This document shows positions 52,747 through 61,320 of a DNA stretch of 64,000 bases, in pieces. Below the pieces are notes generated by a model. It saw only the letters and a program-made list of their open reading frames with translations, was not told the DNA's origin and did not search any database. How positions within the stretch are numbered: the stretch's first letter is position 1; each line of letters starts with the position of its first letter. The position numbers and the translations under genes were made by a program. The DNA comes from Alkalicoccobacillus porphyridii (GTDB lineage: Bacteria > Bacillota > Bacilli > Bacillales > Bacillaceae_D): positions 62,001-126,000 of the forward strand of contig NZ_VLXZ01000002.1 of the NCBI RefSeq assembly GCF_007293315.1. Reading direction: 5' to 3'.

Positions 52747-52761
52747 TCGTAATAATTACGA
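52747..52761. promoter_or_regulatory. Zur box
   Basis: TCGTAATAATTACGA is a perfect palindrome around one base and fits the Bacillus Zur core (TCGTAATnATTACGA). It lies between the promoter and the ribosome binding site of the zinc-binding protein gene, so Zur with zinc would block transcription. Confidence 0.9.
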
Positions 52762-52777
52762 TCTGTGTATAGGAGTC

Positions 52778-52806
52778 AGTATATCGGAATGATTCTTATT
52801 TGTAAA
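52778..52806 (-). promoter_or_regulatory. Sigma-A promoter of the zinc-binding protein gene
   Basis: On the minus strand TTTACA (52806-52801) and TATACT (52783-52778) are separated by 17 bases. The transcript start would fall just before the Zur box. Confidence 0.7.
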
Positions 52807-52819
52807 TCATTTATGCATT

Positions 52820-54112
52820 TTATTTATATCTCTTTCTTTTAGGTGAAGAGTATATTCCAAGCTCCCCTCTATATTTGGCTATCGCTCGTCGTGATAGTTC
52901 TACTCCTTTCTCTTGATACATTTGAACCAAATCTTGATCTGAATAAGGCTGTTGTTTATTTTCCGACTCAATAAATTCTTTGAGCCATGTTTTTAATGTG
53001 TCTTTAGATTTGGATTGATGTCCAGCTGACAGTAATGACTTAAGCTCTACCAATCCCCGAGGCGTCTGAGCATATTTATTGGTTGTAGCCCTGCTGACCG
53101 TTGATTCGTGTACCCCTATGGATTCAGCAATCTCTTTTAATGTAAGCGGATTCATTTTACCGTGTTTTGTTGTCAAAAAATCCTTTTGATGTGTAGCAAT
53201 CACCTTGGCTACTCGATAAATCGTTTGTTGTCTTTGTGTCAGACTTTGAATTAACCATTCGGCTTCTTTAAGCTTTTGTTTAGCGTAATGGACGTGCTCA
53301 TGAATATCGCAGGTTAATAGCTGATGCTTATATTCAAGATGAATCTGAACGTTGCCGAGTAACGAATCCTGTATTTTTATTACTGGTTCCTCATTCGTTC
53401 CAATTTCTATCATAACGTCTGCCTCAATAAAATGTGGAAGCTCCTTAGAAAAGCTCTTTCCTGGATGGGGATCAAGTTGGCTAATTAAATCGTGAACCTT
53501 TTGAATGTCAGAAAGCTCGGCCTCACAAAGCCTAGCAATCTCCTTCCACCTTCTTGATGCTAGTCGTTCCATATGATTCAAAACAACTTCCTCAGCGAGC
53601 GCGGACCACTTAGGATGTTTCTTTAGCTGGAGCAGCAAGCATTCCTTCATGCTTCTTGCTCCTACCCCTGTGGGTTCCAAATCCTGGAGCAGGCGAATAT
53701 ACGATTCTCCTAGCTGCAAGGAAATTCCTCTTTCATCGCAGAGCTCCTCTAACGAAACTGTTAAATACCCATCTTCATTTAATGAATGGATAAAATAAAT
53801 GAGGTGGTTACGATCACGTAATGGTTGATTCATATAAGAGACTTGTTCAGTTAAGATGTCATAAATGCTTTTTGTATCAGAATGATTTTCAAGAGCGCGA
53901 TGCTTAGCATCCGTTGAAATCTTTTGGGGTGATTGAAATAGTGGCTGAGCGAATGCCGACTCGCTTAGTTCAATAAGTGGGTTATCAAGTGCTTGCTCCT
54001 TCAAAAATTCTCTTAGATCAGCAGTAGAATATTGAAGCACTTGAATCGCCTGTTTCAGTTCCTGAGTCATCAAAAATTGAGTATGTTGTTGTTGATACAC
54101 GCCCATTTCCAT
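52820..54112 (-). CDS. sigL: RNA polymerase sigma-54 factor
   Basis: 430 residues. The Gln/Leu-rich region I (QHTQFLMTQELKQAIQVLQY) contacts activators; the core-binding part and the DNA-binding part follow (TLKEIAESIGVHESTVSRAT, and the RpoN box SRRAIAKYRGELGIYSS). It directs transcription at -12/-24 promoters with the help of enhancer-binding proteins; none is encoded in the window. GAGGGGGG precedes the ATG. Confidence 0.94.
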   Translation of the reverse strand: MEMGVYQQQHTQFLMTQELKQAIQVLQYSTADLREFLKEQALDNPLIELSESAFAQPLFQSPQKISTDAKHRALENHSDTKSIYDILTEQVSYMNQPLRDRNHLIYFIHSLNEDGYLTVSLEELCDERGISLQLGESYIRLLQDLEPTGVGARSMKECLLLQLKKHPKWSALAEEVVLNHMERLASRRWKEIARLCEAELSDIQKVHDLISQLDPHPGKSFSKELPHFIEADVMIEIGTNEEPVIKIQDSLLGNVQIHLEYKHQLLTCDIHEHVHYAKQKLKEAEWLIQSLTQRQQTIYRVAKVIATHQKDFLTTKHGKMNPLTLKEIAESIGVHESTVSRATTNKYAQTPRGLVELKSLLSAGHQSKSKDTLKTWLKEFIESENKQQPYSDQDLVQMYQEKGVELSRRAIAKYRGELGIYSSPKRKRYK

Positions 54113-54188
54113 AAGTTAATCCCCCCTCTACACTTATCATAGCATATGGAGAAATTCACTGAATAAGCCGAAAGATTGAGATCTCAGA

Positions 54189-55457
54189 TTATTCGCTAAC
54201 CATGCCTGCTTCCTGTTTTGTTTCCGGTACGAAGGCTAAGATCACTCCACCAATAATAAATAAAACAACCAGACTGAGTACACCCGTACTTGTACTCCCT
54301 GTGATTTGAGCGGTCACAGCAACAAGAAGGGGTCCCATCACGGCTGCAAACTTACCAAAGATATTATAAAATCCAAAAAATTCGTTAGCCTGATCTTTGG
54401 GAATAAGCTTAGCAAAGTAGGATCTGCTGAGTGCTTGTAAGCCGCCTTGCGAGGTAGCGACCAGCATAGCCAAAATCCAGAAATCGATGGTGGTCTTTAG
54501 AAAATAGGCATAGATACACACAATGATATACACACCTATGCCAACGTATAGCATCTTTTTGCCTGTAAACCGCTCAGCTAATCTCCCATAAAGAATAGCA
54601 AATGGCGCAGCGACAACCTGAGTTAAAAACAAGATAAGCAATAGGCTAGTAGAAGAAATACCTAAATCTGTGCCGTAAGCAGTAGACATCTTGATAATGG
54701 TTCCGACGCCATCAATATAAAAGAAATAAGCAATCAAAAATAAAAATAATGGTTTGTAGAGACGAATTTTCTTTAATGTTCCACCAAGGCGTTTAAAGCT
54801 ATTCGTTATAGGTTTTTTTTCACGTGTAATAAAGTATATTTGATGAACATGCTTCAGCATAGGTATCGTAAAAACCGCCCACCAAATGGCTGTGATGACA
54901 AATGAAATCTGACTAGCAGCTGTGACTGATAAAGGCAGAATCTCCATTTGCGAGAGCATAATAATGGCTATACAAACTAGAAACGGTATGGCACTACCGA
55001 TGTAGCCCCAGCCATACCCTCTTGCTGATAAATCATCCATCTTGTCTTCCCTCGTGACGTCCACCAAGAACGCATCATAAAACACATTTGCACCAGCAAA
55101 GCCAATAGCAGTAATCGTATATAGAGCTAGAAGTACAAGCCAGCTATCATAAGGGACCGCAGCCAGTAGCCCGGTTGAAACCACTCCAATGACAAAAAAG
55201 AACGCAAAGAACTTTTTCTTTAACCCCTCATAATCTGCAATCGTGCCAAGAATAGGACTGAGCATAGCCAATATAAAGGTGGCAATTGCAATTGTATAGC
55301 CAAGATAGGCTGTTGAATCCACACCATCCACTCCAGCAGCATCCGCACTCGCTTTATAAAAAATAGGAAAAATAGCTGTTGAAATAATGACAGAATAAGC
55401 TGAATTAGCCCAATCATAAAGCATCCAACCGCTTTCTGCTTTGCTGAATCTCTTCAA
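54189..55457 (-). CDS. UMF1-family MFS transporter
   Basis: 422 residues with about 12 helices. The start AESGWMLYDWANSAYSVII and ANVFYDAFLVDVTREDKMDDLSARGYGWGYIG are hallmarks of the UMF1 (Atg22-like) MFS group. Members are thought to export amino acids or other small molecules; the substrate is unknown. Single gene. Confidence 0.9.
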   Translation of the reverse strand: MKRFSKAESGWMLYDWANSAYSVIISTAIFPIFYKASADAAGVDGVDSTAYLGYTIAIATFILAMLSPILGTIADYEGLKKKFFAFFFVIGVVSTGLLAAVPYDSWLVLLALYTITAIGFAGANVFYDAFLVDVTREDKMDDLSARGYGWGYIGSAIPFLVCIAIIMLSQMEILPLSVTAASQISFVITAIWWAVFTIPMLKHVHQIYFITREKKPITNSFKRLGGTLKKIRLYKPLFLFLIAYFFYIDGVGTIIKMSTAYGTDLGISSTSLLLILFLTQVVAAPFAILYGRLAERFTGKKMLYVGIGVYIIVCIYAYFLKTTIDFWILAMLVATSQGGLQALSRSYFAKLIPKDQANEFFGFYNIFGKFAAVMGPLLVAVTAQITGSTSTGVLSLVVLFIIGGVILAFVPETKQEAGMVSE

Positions 55458-55612
55458 TCAAAAACACCTCCTTATAATATTGTACAGTAGAGGTTTGAAG
55501 ATTAGCATAGTTGTACAAAAATTTTACAATATGTAAACACAACGAAGAGCCAAACCCTTGTGGATTCAGCTCTTAGACTACACTTTAGAAATACAATCTG
55601 TTTTGCACGTTG

Positions 55613-55906
55613 CTATGATTTACTTAGAGCCTCGTCCTTTTGACGATAGGCAAGTATAGCTGTTCTTAATCCGGCATAGCTACCAACTGCTGCATTCCCA
55701 TAAAAGAACCCCATAAATACTCCTGCTGGCCAGTCGTTTGGATGACTGATGAATATGGAAATGAAAAGTCCTAGGGCATTAGCCAAGGTTGGAATCCAAC
55801 TATGCGGAATTTTCGTAAACCATTTGACGAGTTCGCATAAGACGATAATGGATGGAACTGCAATGACCGCGTCCCAGATATTCGTATGAATAGTTGGTAA
55901 GTCTAT
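55613..55906 (-). CDS. 97-residue holin-like membrane protein with an apparent ATA start
   Basis: A 97-codon open frame with three hydrophobic segments (WDAVIAVPSIIVLCELVKWF, WIPTLANALGLFISIFI and GVFMGFFYGNAAVGSYAGL) and a charged end (YRQKDEALSKS). It has no ATG, GTG or TTG at its 5' end: between the in-frame stop (TGA) and the coding sequence the codons are GGA AAA GGA GGA GGG GTC GTT ATA. The strong ribosome binding site GGAGGAGGGG is spaced five bases from ATA, which I take as the start. The protein resembles small phage-holin-like or membrane proteins of Bacillus; function unknown. A weak hairpin at about 55546-55576 follows. Confidence 0.65.
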   Translation of the reverse strand: MDLPTIHTNIWDAVIAVPSIIVLCELVKWFTKIPHSWIPTLANALGLFISIFISHPNDWPAGVFMGFFYGNAAVGSYAGLRTAILAYRQKDEALSKS

Positions 55907-56087
55907 AACGACCCCTCCTCCTTTTCCTCATCAAACTAATTAATTCTAAGTTGCTCTTTAGAAGATGGCTTTATTCATTCTTCATTCTTGTGAGAATATT
56001 AAACGTCTTTTCCACTAGGTAGTGACAATTATGAAAGTGAGAGAACTCTATTTTTTTTATAATAAAACAATCATATATCTCGAAAAA

Positions 56088-56101
56088 TGAAAGCGCTTTA
56101 T
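56088..56101 (+). promoter_or_regulatory. CcpA cre site next to the -10 box
   Basis: TGAAAGCGCTTTAT fits the cre core and is followed directly by TATAAT (56102-56107). CcpA bound here would block RNA polymerase at the sugar-binding protein gene. Confidence 0.65.
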
Positions 56102-56122
56102 TATAATTAGAGGAGGGTCTTT

Positions 56123-57388
56123 TTGAAAAATAAAAAAATCATGACACTCGTTGGATGCATTTGCACTTTGACGCTAGCAGCGTGTAGCTCTTCTAGTTCA
56201 GGTGAAGATAAGGACATTCATCTTTCATTTTCTGCATGGGGGAACCCACAGGAAATGCTGGTGTATGAAAGGGCCGTAGACTCTTTTAATGAACAGCACG
56301 ACGATATTCATGTCGAATTTAATGGAATTGGCGGGGACTACTTTCAAACATTAACAACTAGACTTCAAGGAGGGCAAGCTCCTGATTTGTTTTATTTGTC
56401 TGCTGGAGATATCTCTACACTTATTCAAAATGGCACCATCGCTCCAGTAAGTGAGTTTCTTGAATCCGATGAATCCTATGTACGGTTTGATGATTTCGCC
56501 GGAGACATTTGGGGACCGACGATGAAGGATGAACAAATATTCGGATTACCCGTTGATACCAACCCTTACCTTTTCTATTATAATAAGAGCCTGCTTGAAG
56601 AGGTAGGGGCCACATCTCCCCAAGAGTACTTTGATAAAGGTGAATGGAACTGGGATGCCGTTGAAGAAATAACTGATAAACTAAAAGAAGCTGGGAAATA
56701 CGGCTTTGTGCAAGGCAATTCTCATGAAGTAGTTTTAAATTGGATTTGGACAAATGGTGGGAAATTCTCGGATGGAGAAACTATTGTAGCAGATAACGAT
56801 GAAAAAACACTTGAAGCGTACGAATTTATTTCTAGAATGGTGAGTGAAGGAAATTTCGTCTTCAGTGGAACCCTTCCAGAAGGGCAGGGAACGGAGGCCC
56901 TATTTATGTCTAGCCAGGTTGGACTCGTAGGAGCAGGCAGATGGCTTACTCCAATGTTTTTGGAAACCGACTTAGACTTTGATTATATCCCTTGGCCTAG
57001 TAATACTGATAACGAAATCGAGACGGCCCATTTAGGCATGGGGTATCTAGCAGTTAATGCTAATACAGAGCACCTCGAAGCAGCTCAGTTATTTCAATCG
57101 TATTATGTCTCAAGAGAGGGACAAGAAATTAGACTGACCGCCGAAGGAAATGCCATTCCCTCTGTGACGGGCATAGATGAACTAGTACTAGAAGGACAAG
57201 AGCCTGAACACATTTATTACTTAGTTGATGCGCGCGAGGTTGGGCGTGTAGCAGATTACGAGAATACCGCCGCAGGTCTGCCAACTGAGCTTGCTGATTT
57301 GTATGAACTTATGTTCTTAGGGGATTTGACTGCAGAAGAAACGGTAACCAGAGCCGCAGAGCTTTCTAGAGAAATGCTTGAGGAATAA
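56123..57388 (+). CDS. Sugar ABC transporter substrate-binding lipoprotein (family 1)
   Basis: 421 residues starting with TTG after GAGGAGGG. The signal peptide ends at LTLAAC (Cys about 20). The mature protein is a family 1 extracellular solute-binding protein: FSAWGNPQEMLVYERAVDSF, GIGGDYFQTLTTRLQGGQAP and GLPVDTNPYLFYYNKSLLEE. It captures a sugar or oligosaccharide. No permease or ATPase gene follows; the only permease in the window is the broken one at 60013. A cre site overlaps its promoter. Confidence 0.9.
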   Translation: MKNKKIMTLVGCICTLTLAACSSSSSGEDKDIHLSFSAWGNPQEMLVYERAVDSFNEQHDDIHVEFNGIGGDYFQTLTTRLQGGQAPDLFYLSAGDISTLIQNGTIAPVSEFLESDESYVRFDDFAGDIWGPTMKDEQIFGLPVDTNPYLFYYNKSLLEEVGATSPQEYFDKGEWNWDAVEEITDKLKEAGKYGFVQGNSHEVVLNWIWTNGGKFSDGETIVADNDEKTLEAYEFISRMVSEGNFVFSGTLPEGQGTEALFMSSQVGLVGAGRWLTPMFLETDLDFDYIPWPSNTDNEIETAHLGMGYLAVNANTEHLEAAQLFQSYYVSREGQEIRLTAEGNAIPSVTGIDELVLEGQEPEHIYYLVDAREVGRVADYENTAAGLPTELADLYELMFLGDLTAEETVTRAAELSREMLEE

Positions 57389-57471
57389 AGAAATGAGATT
57401 GGGACATAAGTGTTTTTATCTCATGGGTGCGCGAACAATTATGTTGACTTAACATATAATCGTTGGGACTT

Positions 57472-57548
57472 CTTTTTTAAAGGGGAGAGTTAGGCTCCGC
57501 TTCGGAAATACACTTCACTTTCCGGGGCGGCTGTTAAGTCCCCTTGTG
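57472..57548 (-). repeat. B-like fragment with GTGTATTTCCGAAG
   Basis: On the minus strand CCCCGGAAAGTGAAGTGT and ATTTCCGAAGCGGAGCC resemble the 3' part of B elements; GTGTATTTCCGAAG also follows B copy 4 at 49826. It is a decayed or related element. Confidence 0.5.
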
Positions 57549-57616
57549 CTGACTTTTAAAAGTTGATCAATATTTACTGTCATTTGTAGCTTAATCTTCA
57601 TATTCTTAATGCCCCC

Positions 57617-57803
57617 CACCCACCTAGCAGACGAAAATGGAGGGCCGACACCTGCGGGATATAAAGGTTCAATGAGATAAATCGACGGAGTCGGGTTAGC
57701 TCATTACCTTTCCGCGGTAAGCGTGCCCCCATTTTCGGGAGCGGCAGCCGAAGAACGATACTCAGAGACCCTCCCATTCCTCCATGTATTTATACAAGCA
57801 ACG
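57617..57803 (-). repeat. Dispersed element A, copy 6 (full length)
   Basis: Reverse complement of the full A element: from TGCTTGTATAAATACATGG to CCCTCCATTTTCGTCTGCT, with TACCGCGGAAAGGTA able to form a small hairpin. It is the closest relative of copy 5 and also uninterrupted. Confidence 0.9.
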
Positions 57804-57847
57804 TGTATCTCCGAAGCGAGATCCACCCTCTTTTATTTTTATACAAT

Positions 57848-57894
57848 CAAAAAGCTGAACAATGAATGGAGAGCCTCCAACATTCTTCAGCTTT
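57848..57894 (-). terminator. Terminator after the YIP1 operon
   Basis: On the minus strand AAAAGCTGAAGAATGTTGG and the partner arm CATTGTTCAGCTTTTTG form a stem with a T-run, 40 bp after the stop codon. Confidence 0.82.
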
Positions 57895-57934
57895 TATAAT
57901 AGTTATAATACGTCTGTTCCAGCCGCTTCCTAAA

Positions 57935-58606
57935 CTAAAAAGCAAAAACCGCGGTAAATAAAAGAACGATGAAAACAAGTGGTATAAATATTAGGGCCAC
58001 AATAATGATGGTCATCAAAAGTGACATCCAAGCAGAAAAGTTATGTGCTTCACCTATTGATTTCAAATATATAACAAATACCCAAATAGAAACGATAAAG
58101 TACGGAATAACAAGGATAGAGTTCATGCCTGAGGAAAGTGATTCAATGAATCCTACTATTTCTCTAGGCTCTGTTCGTGCTGCTGGACTTATAAAATACT
58201 CATCACCACGCAAGAGGAAGTCAATAAAACTAATAAATAACGTAGCTAAGCTCGGAATCATCCAGCCTCTCATCGTAGCTACCCTTAGATCGGCTGCCCT
58301 TCCGTTTCCGCCAATCCAGCGTCCTACTACAGCACTAATCCAAGAACTCAAATAAAGCATGATGAGACTTGCAATTGGACCCACAATTAAACTGATTCCA
58401 ATGATGAATCCATAATTCACATCAAAATGGTTTAGTTCATAGCTTGTAAACAAAGTTGGAATTCCGATGAGTAAAGCTAAAAGAATGAAATGCCTTTCCC
58501 GATCAGACTTTTCTAGTTCTTGTCTAATAACAGCTCTAGGTTTAATCCAAATGTAAAGCCAAGGGTTTAATTGTTCCGAGCGCTGATTTTCATCCATTTT
58601 CTTCAC
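57935..58606 (-). CDS. YIP1-family membrane protein
   Basis: 223 residues. It opens with a soluble helix LNPWLYIWIKPRAVIRQELE and has five hydrophobic segments after about residue 38, with the conserved GGNGRAADLRVATMRGWMIP loop. This is the Yip1 domain; bacterial members have no firm function. It is a paralogue of the protein encoded 21 bp upstream, sharing the same N-terminal and loop motifs. Confidence 0.87.
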   Translation of the reverse strand: MKKMDENQRSEQLNPWLYIWIKPRAVIRQELEKSDRERHFILLALLIGIPTLFTSYELNHFDVNYGFIIGISLIVGPIASLIMLYLSSWISAVVGRWIGGNGRAADLRVATMRGWMIPSLATLFISFIDFLLRGDEYFISPAARTEPREIVGFIESLSSGMNSILVIPYFIVSIWVFVIYLKSIGEAHNFSAWMSLLMTIIIVALIFIPLVFIVLLFTAVFAF

Positions 58607-58627
58607 TCCTTAAATGAGTCCGTTTAC

Positions 58628-59251
58628 TTACAGGATAGTTAAGATTAGATATAAAGGTAGTGCGATGATTGCAATGGAAATAATATGGACGAGTAACGCT
58701 TTCCAAGCAGAGAAACCATGCGCCTCACCTACAGCGTTAAATCGTAGTACTAAAAGCCAGACTGAAGCTACAAAAATGAGAGTAGTAAGTACTGGCGTGT
58801 CTTCCACACCTTGATATAGTTGCGTTAATCCAATTTGGCCATCTTCATACAAAGCATATTGGCTAACAAAGTAACGTTCTCCTTGTATGTACATCTCAAT
58901 GAATTGAAACAGAATAATAACAAGCGAAGGCAGAATAACACCACGCATATTGGCCACACGCAGATCACTTGGGGTCCCTTCTCCACCTATCCACTTTCCT
59001 ATAACCGAAACCCACCATGATTCTAGGTAGAATAGGATTGGCCCTAAGATCGCCCCTCCTAAAACTGAAATGGTGAGTACTCTCCACATATCAACACTTA
59101 CATGATTCTGTTCATATCGAGTGAGAAAAACGAGCATGCCAATCATTACTGCGAATACAATAAAATATTTCTCCCGATTCTCGCGCTCAAGCTGCTGCCT
59201 AACAACTTCCTTTGGCTGAATCCAAACATGAATCCAAGGGTTTAGCATCAT
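58628..59251 (-). CDS. YIP1-family membrane protein (paralogue)
   Basis: 207 residues with the same plan as the following gene: LNPWIHVWIQPKEVVRQQLE, then five helices and the loop GGEGTPSDLRVANMRGVILP. The two genes lie in tandem and probably arose by duplication, perhaps forming a heteromer. First gene of the pair. Confidence 0.87.
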   Translation of the reverse strand: MMLNPWIHVWIQPKEVVRQQLERENREKYFIVFAVMIGMLVFLTRYEQNHVSVDMWRVLTISVLGGAILGPILFYLESWWVSVIGKWIGGEGTPSDLRVANMRGVILPSLVIILFQFIEMYIQGERYFVSQYALYEDGQIGLTQLYQGVEDTPVLTTLIFVASVWLLVLRFNAVGEAHGFSAWKALLVHIISIAIIALPLYLILTIL

Positions 59252-59366
59252 AGGTGTTCTCCTCCAGTCGCTGATATCCCACTTATACCCTTTTTTCTCA
59301 GATTAAACCTAGAATTATACATAATTCAATAGGATTCGGCGATCCTAGTTTTAGGTGGTGATATGA

Positions 59367-59528
59367 ATGAGGGATCAAAAAAAAGAACACGAAGATCAAG
59401 CAAAGAATGAAAAACAAAGCGATCACGAAACAAATGTAGTTGATCTTGACCCTGAAGAACAAGCAATGAACGGGAATTACGGCATGCCAGAAACAGAGTC
59501 TGAAAATGAACAACACAATAAAGAGTAA
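59367..59528 (+). CDS. 53-residue acidic, disordered peptide
   Basis: 53 codons, preceded by AGGTGG. The product is very hydrophilic (MRDQKKEHEDQAKNEKQSD, then VVDLDPEEQAMNGNYG and TESENEQHNKE), without hydrophobic core, like small stress-linked or spore-linked disordered proteins. I cannot assign a family. It is transcribed divergently from the YIP1 genes and ends before a shared hairpin. Confidence 0.6.
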   Translation: MRDQKKEHEDQAKNEKQSDHETNVVDLDPEEQAMNGNYGMPETESENEQHNKE

Positions 59529-59542
59529 TCCCCCCAAAAATA

Positions 59543-59573
59543 TAAGAGCGTTCCTCTAAGGATCGCTCTTTAT
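59543..59573. terminator. Hairpin between convergent genes
   Basis: AAGAGCGTTCCT and AGGATCGCTCTT form a stem. On the minus strand it is followed by ATATTTTTGG, on the plus strand by TTATGG, so it works best for the minus-strand gene. Confidence 0.7.
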
Positions 59574-59576
59574 GGG

Positions 59577-59852
59577 TTAGTACACCTGAGGTTGGTCTGC
59601 TAATCTTATCGCTTTATTCTTTGCCAGATAGATAACAAAAGCGATGAGAAAGAGCAAGAATCCAAGGATATCCATAGAAAACAACAAAATCATCCCCCAC
59701 ACAGCGATCCAGATCATAATGCCTTTTTGAATCGAATGGTCTTTCATTTTTACTGCAAGAAAGAAGGTAATAATAGCTCCAATGAGAGTAAAAATGCCAA
59801 ACAGTAATATAACCTGCAAAACATTATTAACCATCTGAGACCCAGCTAGCAT
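59577..59852 (-). CDS. Small membrane protein, three helices
   Basis: 91 residues with three hydrophobic segments (VLQVILLFGIFTLIGAIITFF, GIMIWIAVWGMILLFSMDIL and FLLFLIAFVIYLA) and a short polar end. No family recognised. The ATG has only AAGAG as a possible ribosome binding site; an ATG six codons later is an alternative. Confidence 0.65.
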   Translation of the reverse strand: MLAGSQMVNNVLQVILLFGIFTLIGAIITFFLAVKMKDHSIQKGIMIWIAVWGMILLFSMDILGFLLFLIAFVIYLAKNKAIRLADQPQVY

Positions 59853-60012
59853 TGTTTGAAGCTCTTGGCTAGCAAGTCTTGCTTCTCCTTGACGATCGAA
59901 CTAACTATAATAGCTGAAGATGGTGAGCAAGGCCGTTATCATATTCCATAACGATCCTGCGTAAGCAAAGACCTTTCCGATTTCCTCTTTATCATGAGTT
60001 CTCCCATTGCTA

Positions 60013-60420
60013 TCATTCCTTAATCCCTGAATTTAGCTTAATAGCAGTCACAAAATATTTTTGTGCAAAGAAGAAAAGCATGAGAGTTGGAATAATGGCG
60101 AGGATCGCAGACCCCATCAACTGCCCGATCATTCGATAGTTGCCATAGACATCCTGCAATAACAAAAGCCCTGCAGTGACTGGCATTTTTTGATCTGTAT
60201 AGACAATAACTGGCCATAAGAAATCGTTCCATGAGCCAACAAATGAAAATAAACCACAAACTATCAAAACCGGTGTGATTAATGGCAGGATAATTCTAAA
60301 GAAAATGACAAAGTCACTGGCACCATTCACCTTAGCGGATTCATCTAATTCAGTTGGTATTCCCTTCATAAATTGTCTCATAAGAAATATGTTTCCCATC
60401 CCTGCTAGTCCTGGAACATG
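60013..60420 (-). pseudogene. 5'-truncated sugar ABC transporter permease (MalG type)
   Basis: About 135 residues match the C-terminal half of carbohydrate ABC permeases: LMRQFMKGIPTELDESAKVN (the EAA coupling loop), FRIILPLITPVLIV, GSWNDFLWPVIV and the end AQKYFVTAIKLNSGIKE. The first half (about 140 residues, three helices) is missing; upstream of VPGLAGMGN the sequence is unrelated and leads into the promoter of the divergent methyltransferase gene. It is a relic of a sugar importer, perhaps the one whose binding protein is at 56123. Confidence 0.85.
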
Positions 60421-60519
60421 AAAAGTGGACAAATTATTTGTACGTATATTAGTGGATAAGCAACACTCTTGCAGAAGCATGGTAAGATGGGTTTTAACAA
60501 ATCTTAAAAGGGGTGTGCT

Positions 60520-61287
60520 ATGACTCAGACTACTGATAGCTGGAATGCACAAGCCTATGATGGCAAGCATTCATTTGTATCAAATTATGGCCATGCATTA
60601 TTGGATATGTTAAATCCATTAGAAGGAGAAACCATTTTAGATCTAGGCTGTGGAACTGGAGATTTAGCTACTAAAATAGCTCAATCCGGGGCTAAGGTAA
60701 CTGGCGTTGATCAATCTCCTGCTATGGTTCAGCAAGCGCAATCAAAATATCCAGATCTCTCTTTTCACGTCCTGAATGCAACAAAGCTCCCCTATCAAGA
60801 TGAATACGATGCCATCTTTTCTAACGCGGTGCTTCATTGGGTCAAGCCGCCCGAGCAAGCACTATCAACCATTTTTCAAAGCCTAAAATCACAAGGACGC
60901 TTTGTAGCTGAATTCGGGGGACAAGGAAACGTAAAACAGATTACGGATGAACTGTTTAAGCAATTAAAACAAAGCAATGTTCCTAGCGCTCACCTAGAAT
61001 TTCCTTGGTACTTTCCTAGCATTGCAGAATATACGAGTTTAATGGAGATGGCAGGCTTTCGTGTCATCCTAGCTCAGCATTTTGATCGACCGACTCCGTT
61101 AGAAGGAGAGGACGGCTTACGTAACTGGATTCTAATGTTTGGTAGCAGCCTCTTTGAAGGAATGTCTGAGTCTAGTCGCGATACGATTATTTTGAATATT
61201 GAGAAGGCATTAAAGGACTCTATGTATCAGGTAGGGAAATGGATAGCTGATTATAAGCGGATACGTGTTGTGGGGGTAAAACCTTAA
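60520..61287 (+). CDS. Class I SAM-dependent methyltransferase
   Basis: 255 residues. Motif I is TILDLGCGTGDLATKIAQSG (about 35-54), followed by VTGVDQSPAMVQQAQ and YDAIFSNAVLHWVKPPEQAL. The overall plan resembles trans-aconitate or malonyl-ACP methyltransferases (Tam/BioC type). AAAAGGGGTG precedes the ATG. It is immediately followed by the phased array and stands divergent to the permease relic. Confidence 0.88.
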   Translation: MTQTTDSWNAQAYDGKHSFVSNYGHALLDMLNPLEGETILDLGCGTGDLATKIAQSGAKVTGVDQSPAMVQQAQSKYPDLSFHVLNATKLPYQDEYDAIFSNAVLHWVKPPEQALSTIFQSLKSQGRFVAEFGGQGNVKQITDELFKQLKQSNVPSAHLEFPWYFPSIAEYTSLMEMAGFRVILAQHFDRPTPLEGEDGLRNWILMFGSSLFEGMSESSRDTIILNIEKALKDSMYQVGKWIADYKRIRVVGVKP

Positions 61288-61320
61288 AGGATAGATGGCA
61301 GTGTATTTTTGGAGTTGGCG

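Noticed and set aside
59880-60012. Minus-strand frame reading HDKEEIGKVFAYAGSLWNM
   Set aside because: It looks like a small membrane peptide but has no usable start codon or ribosome binding site; possibly a relic.
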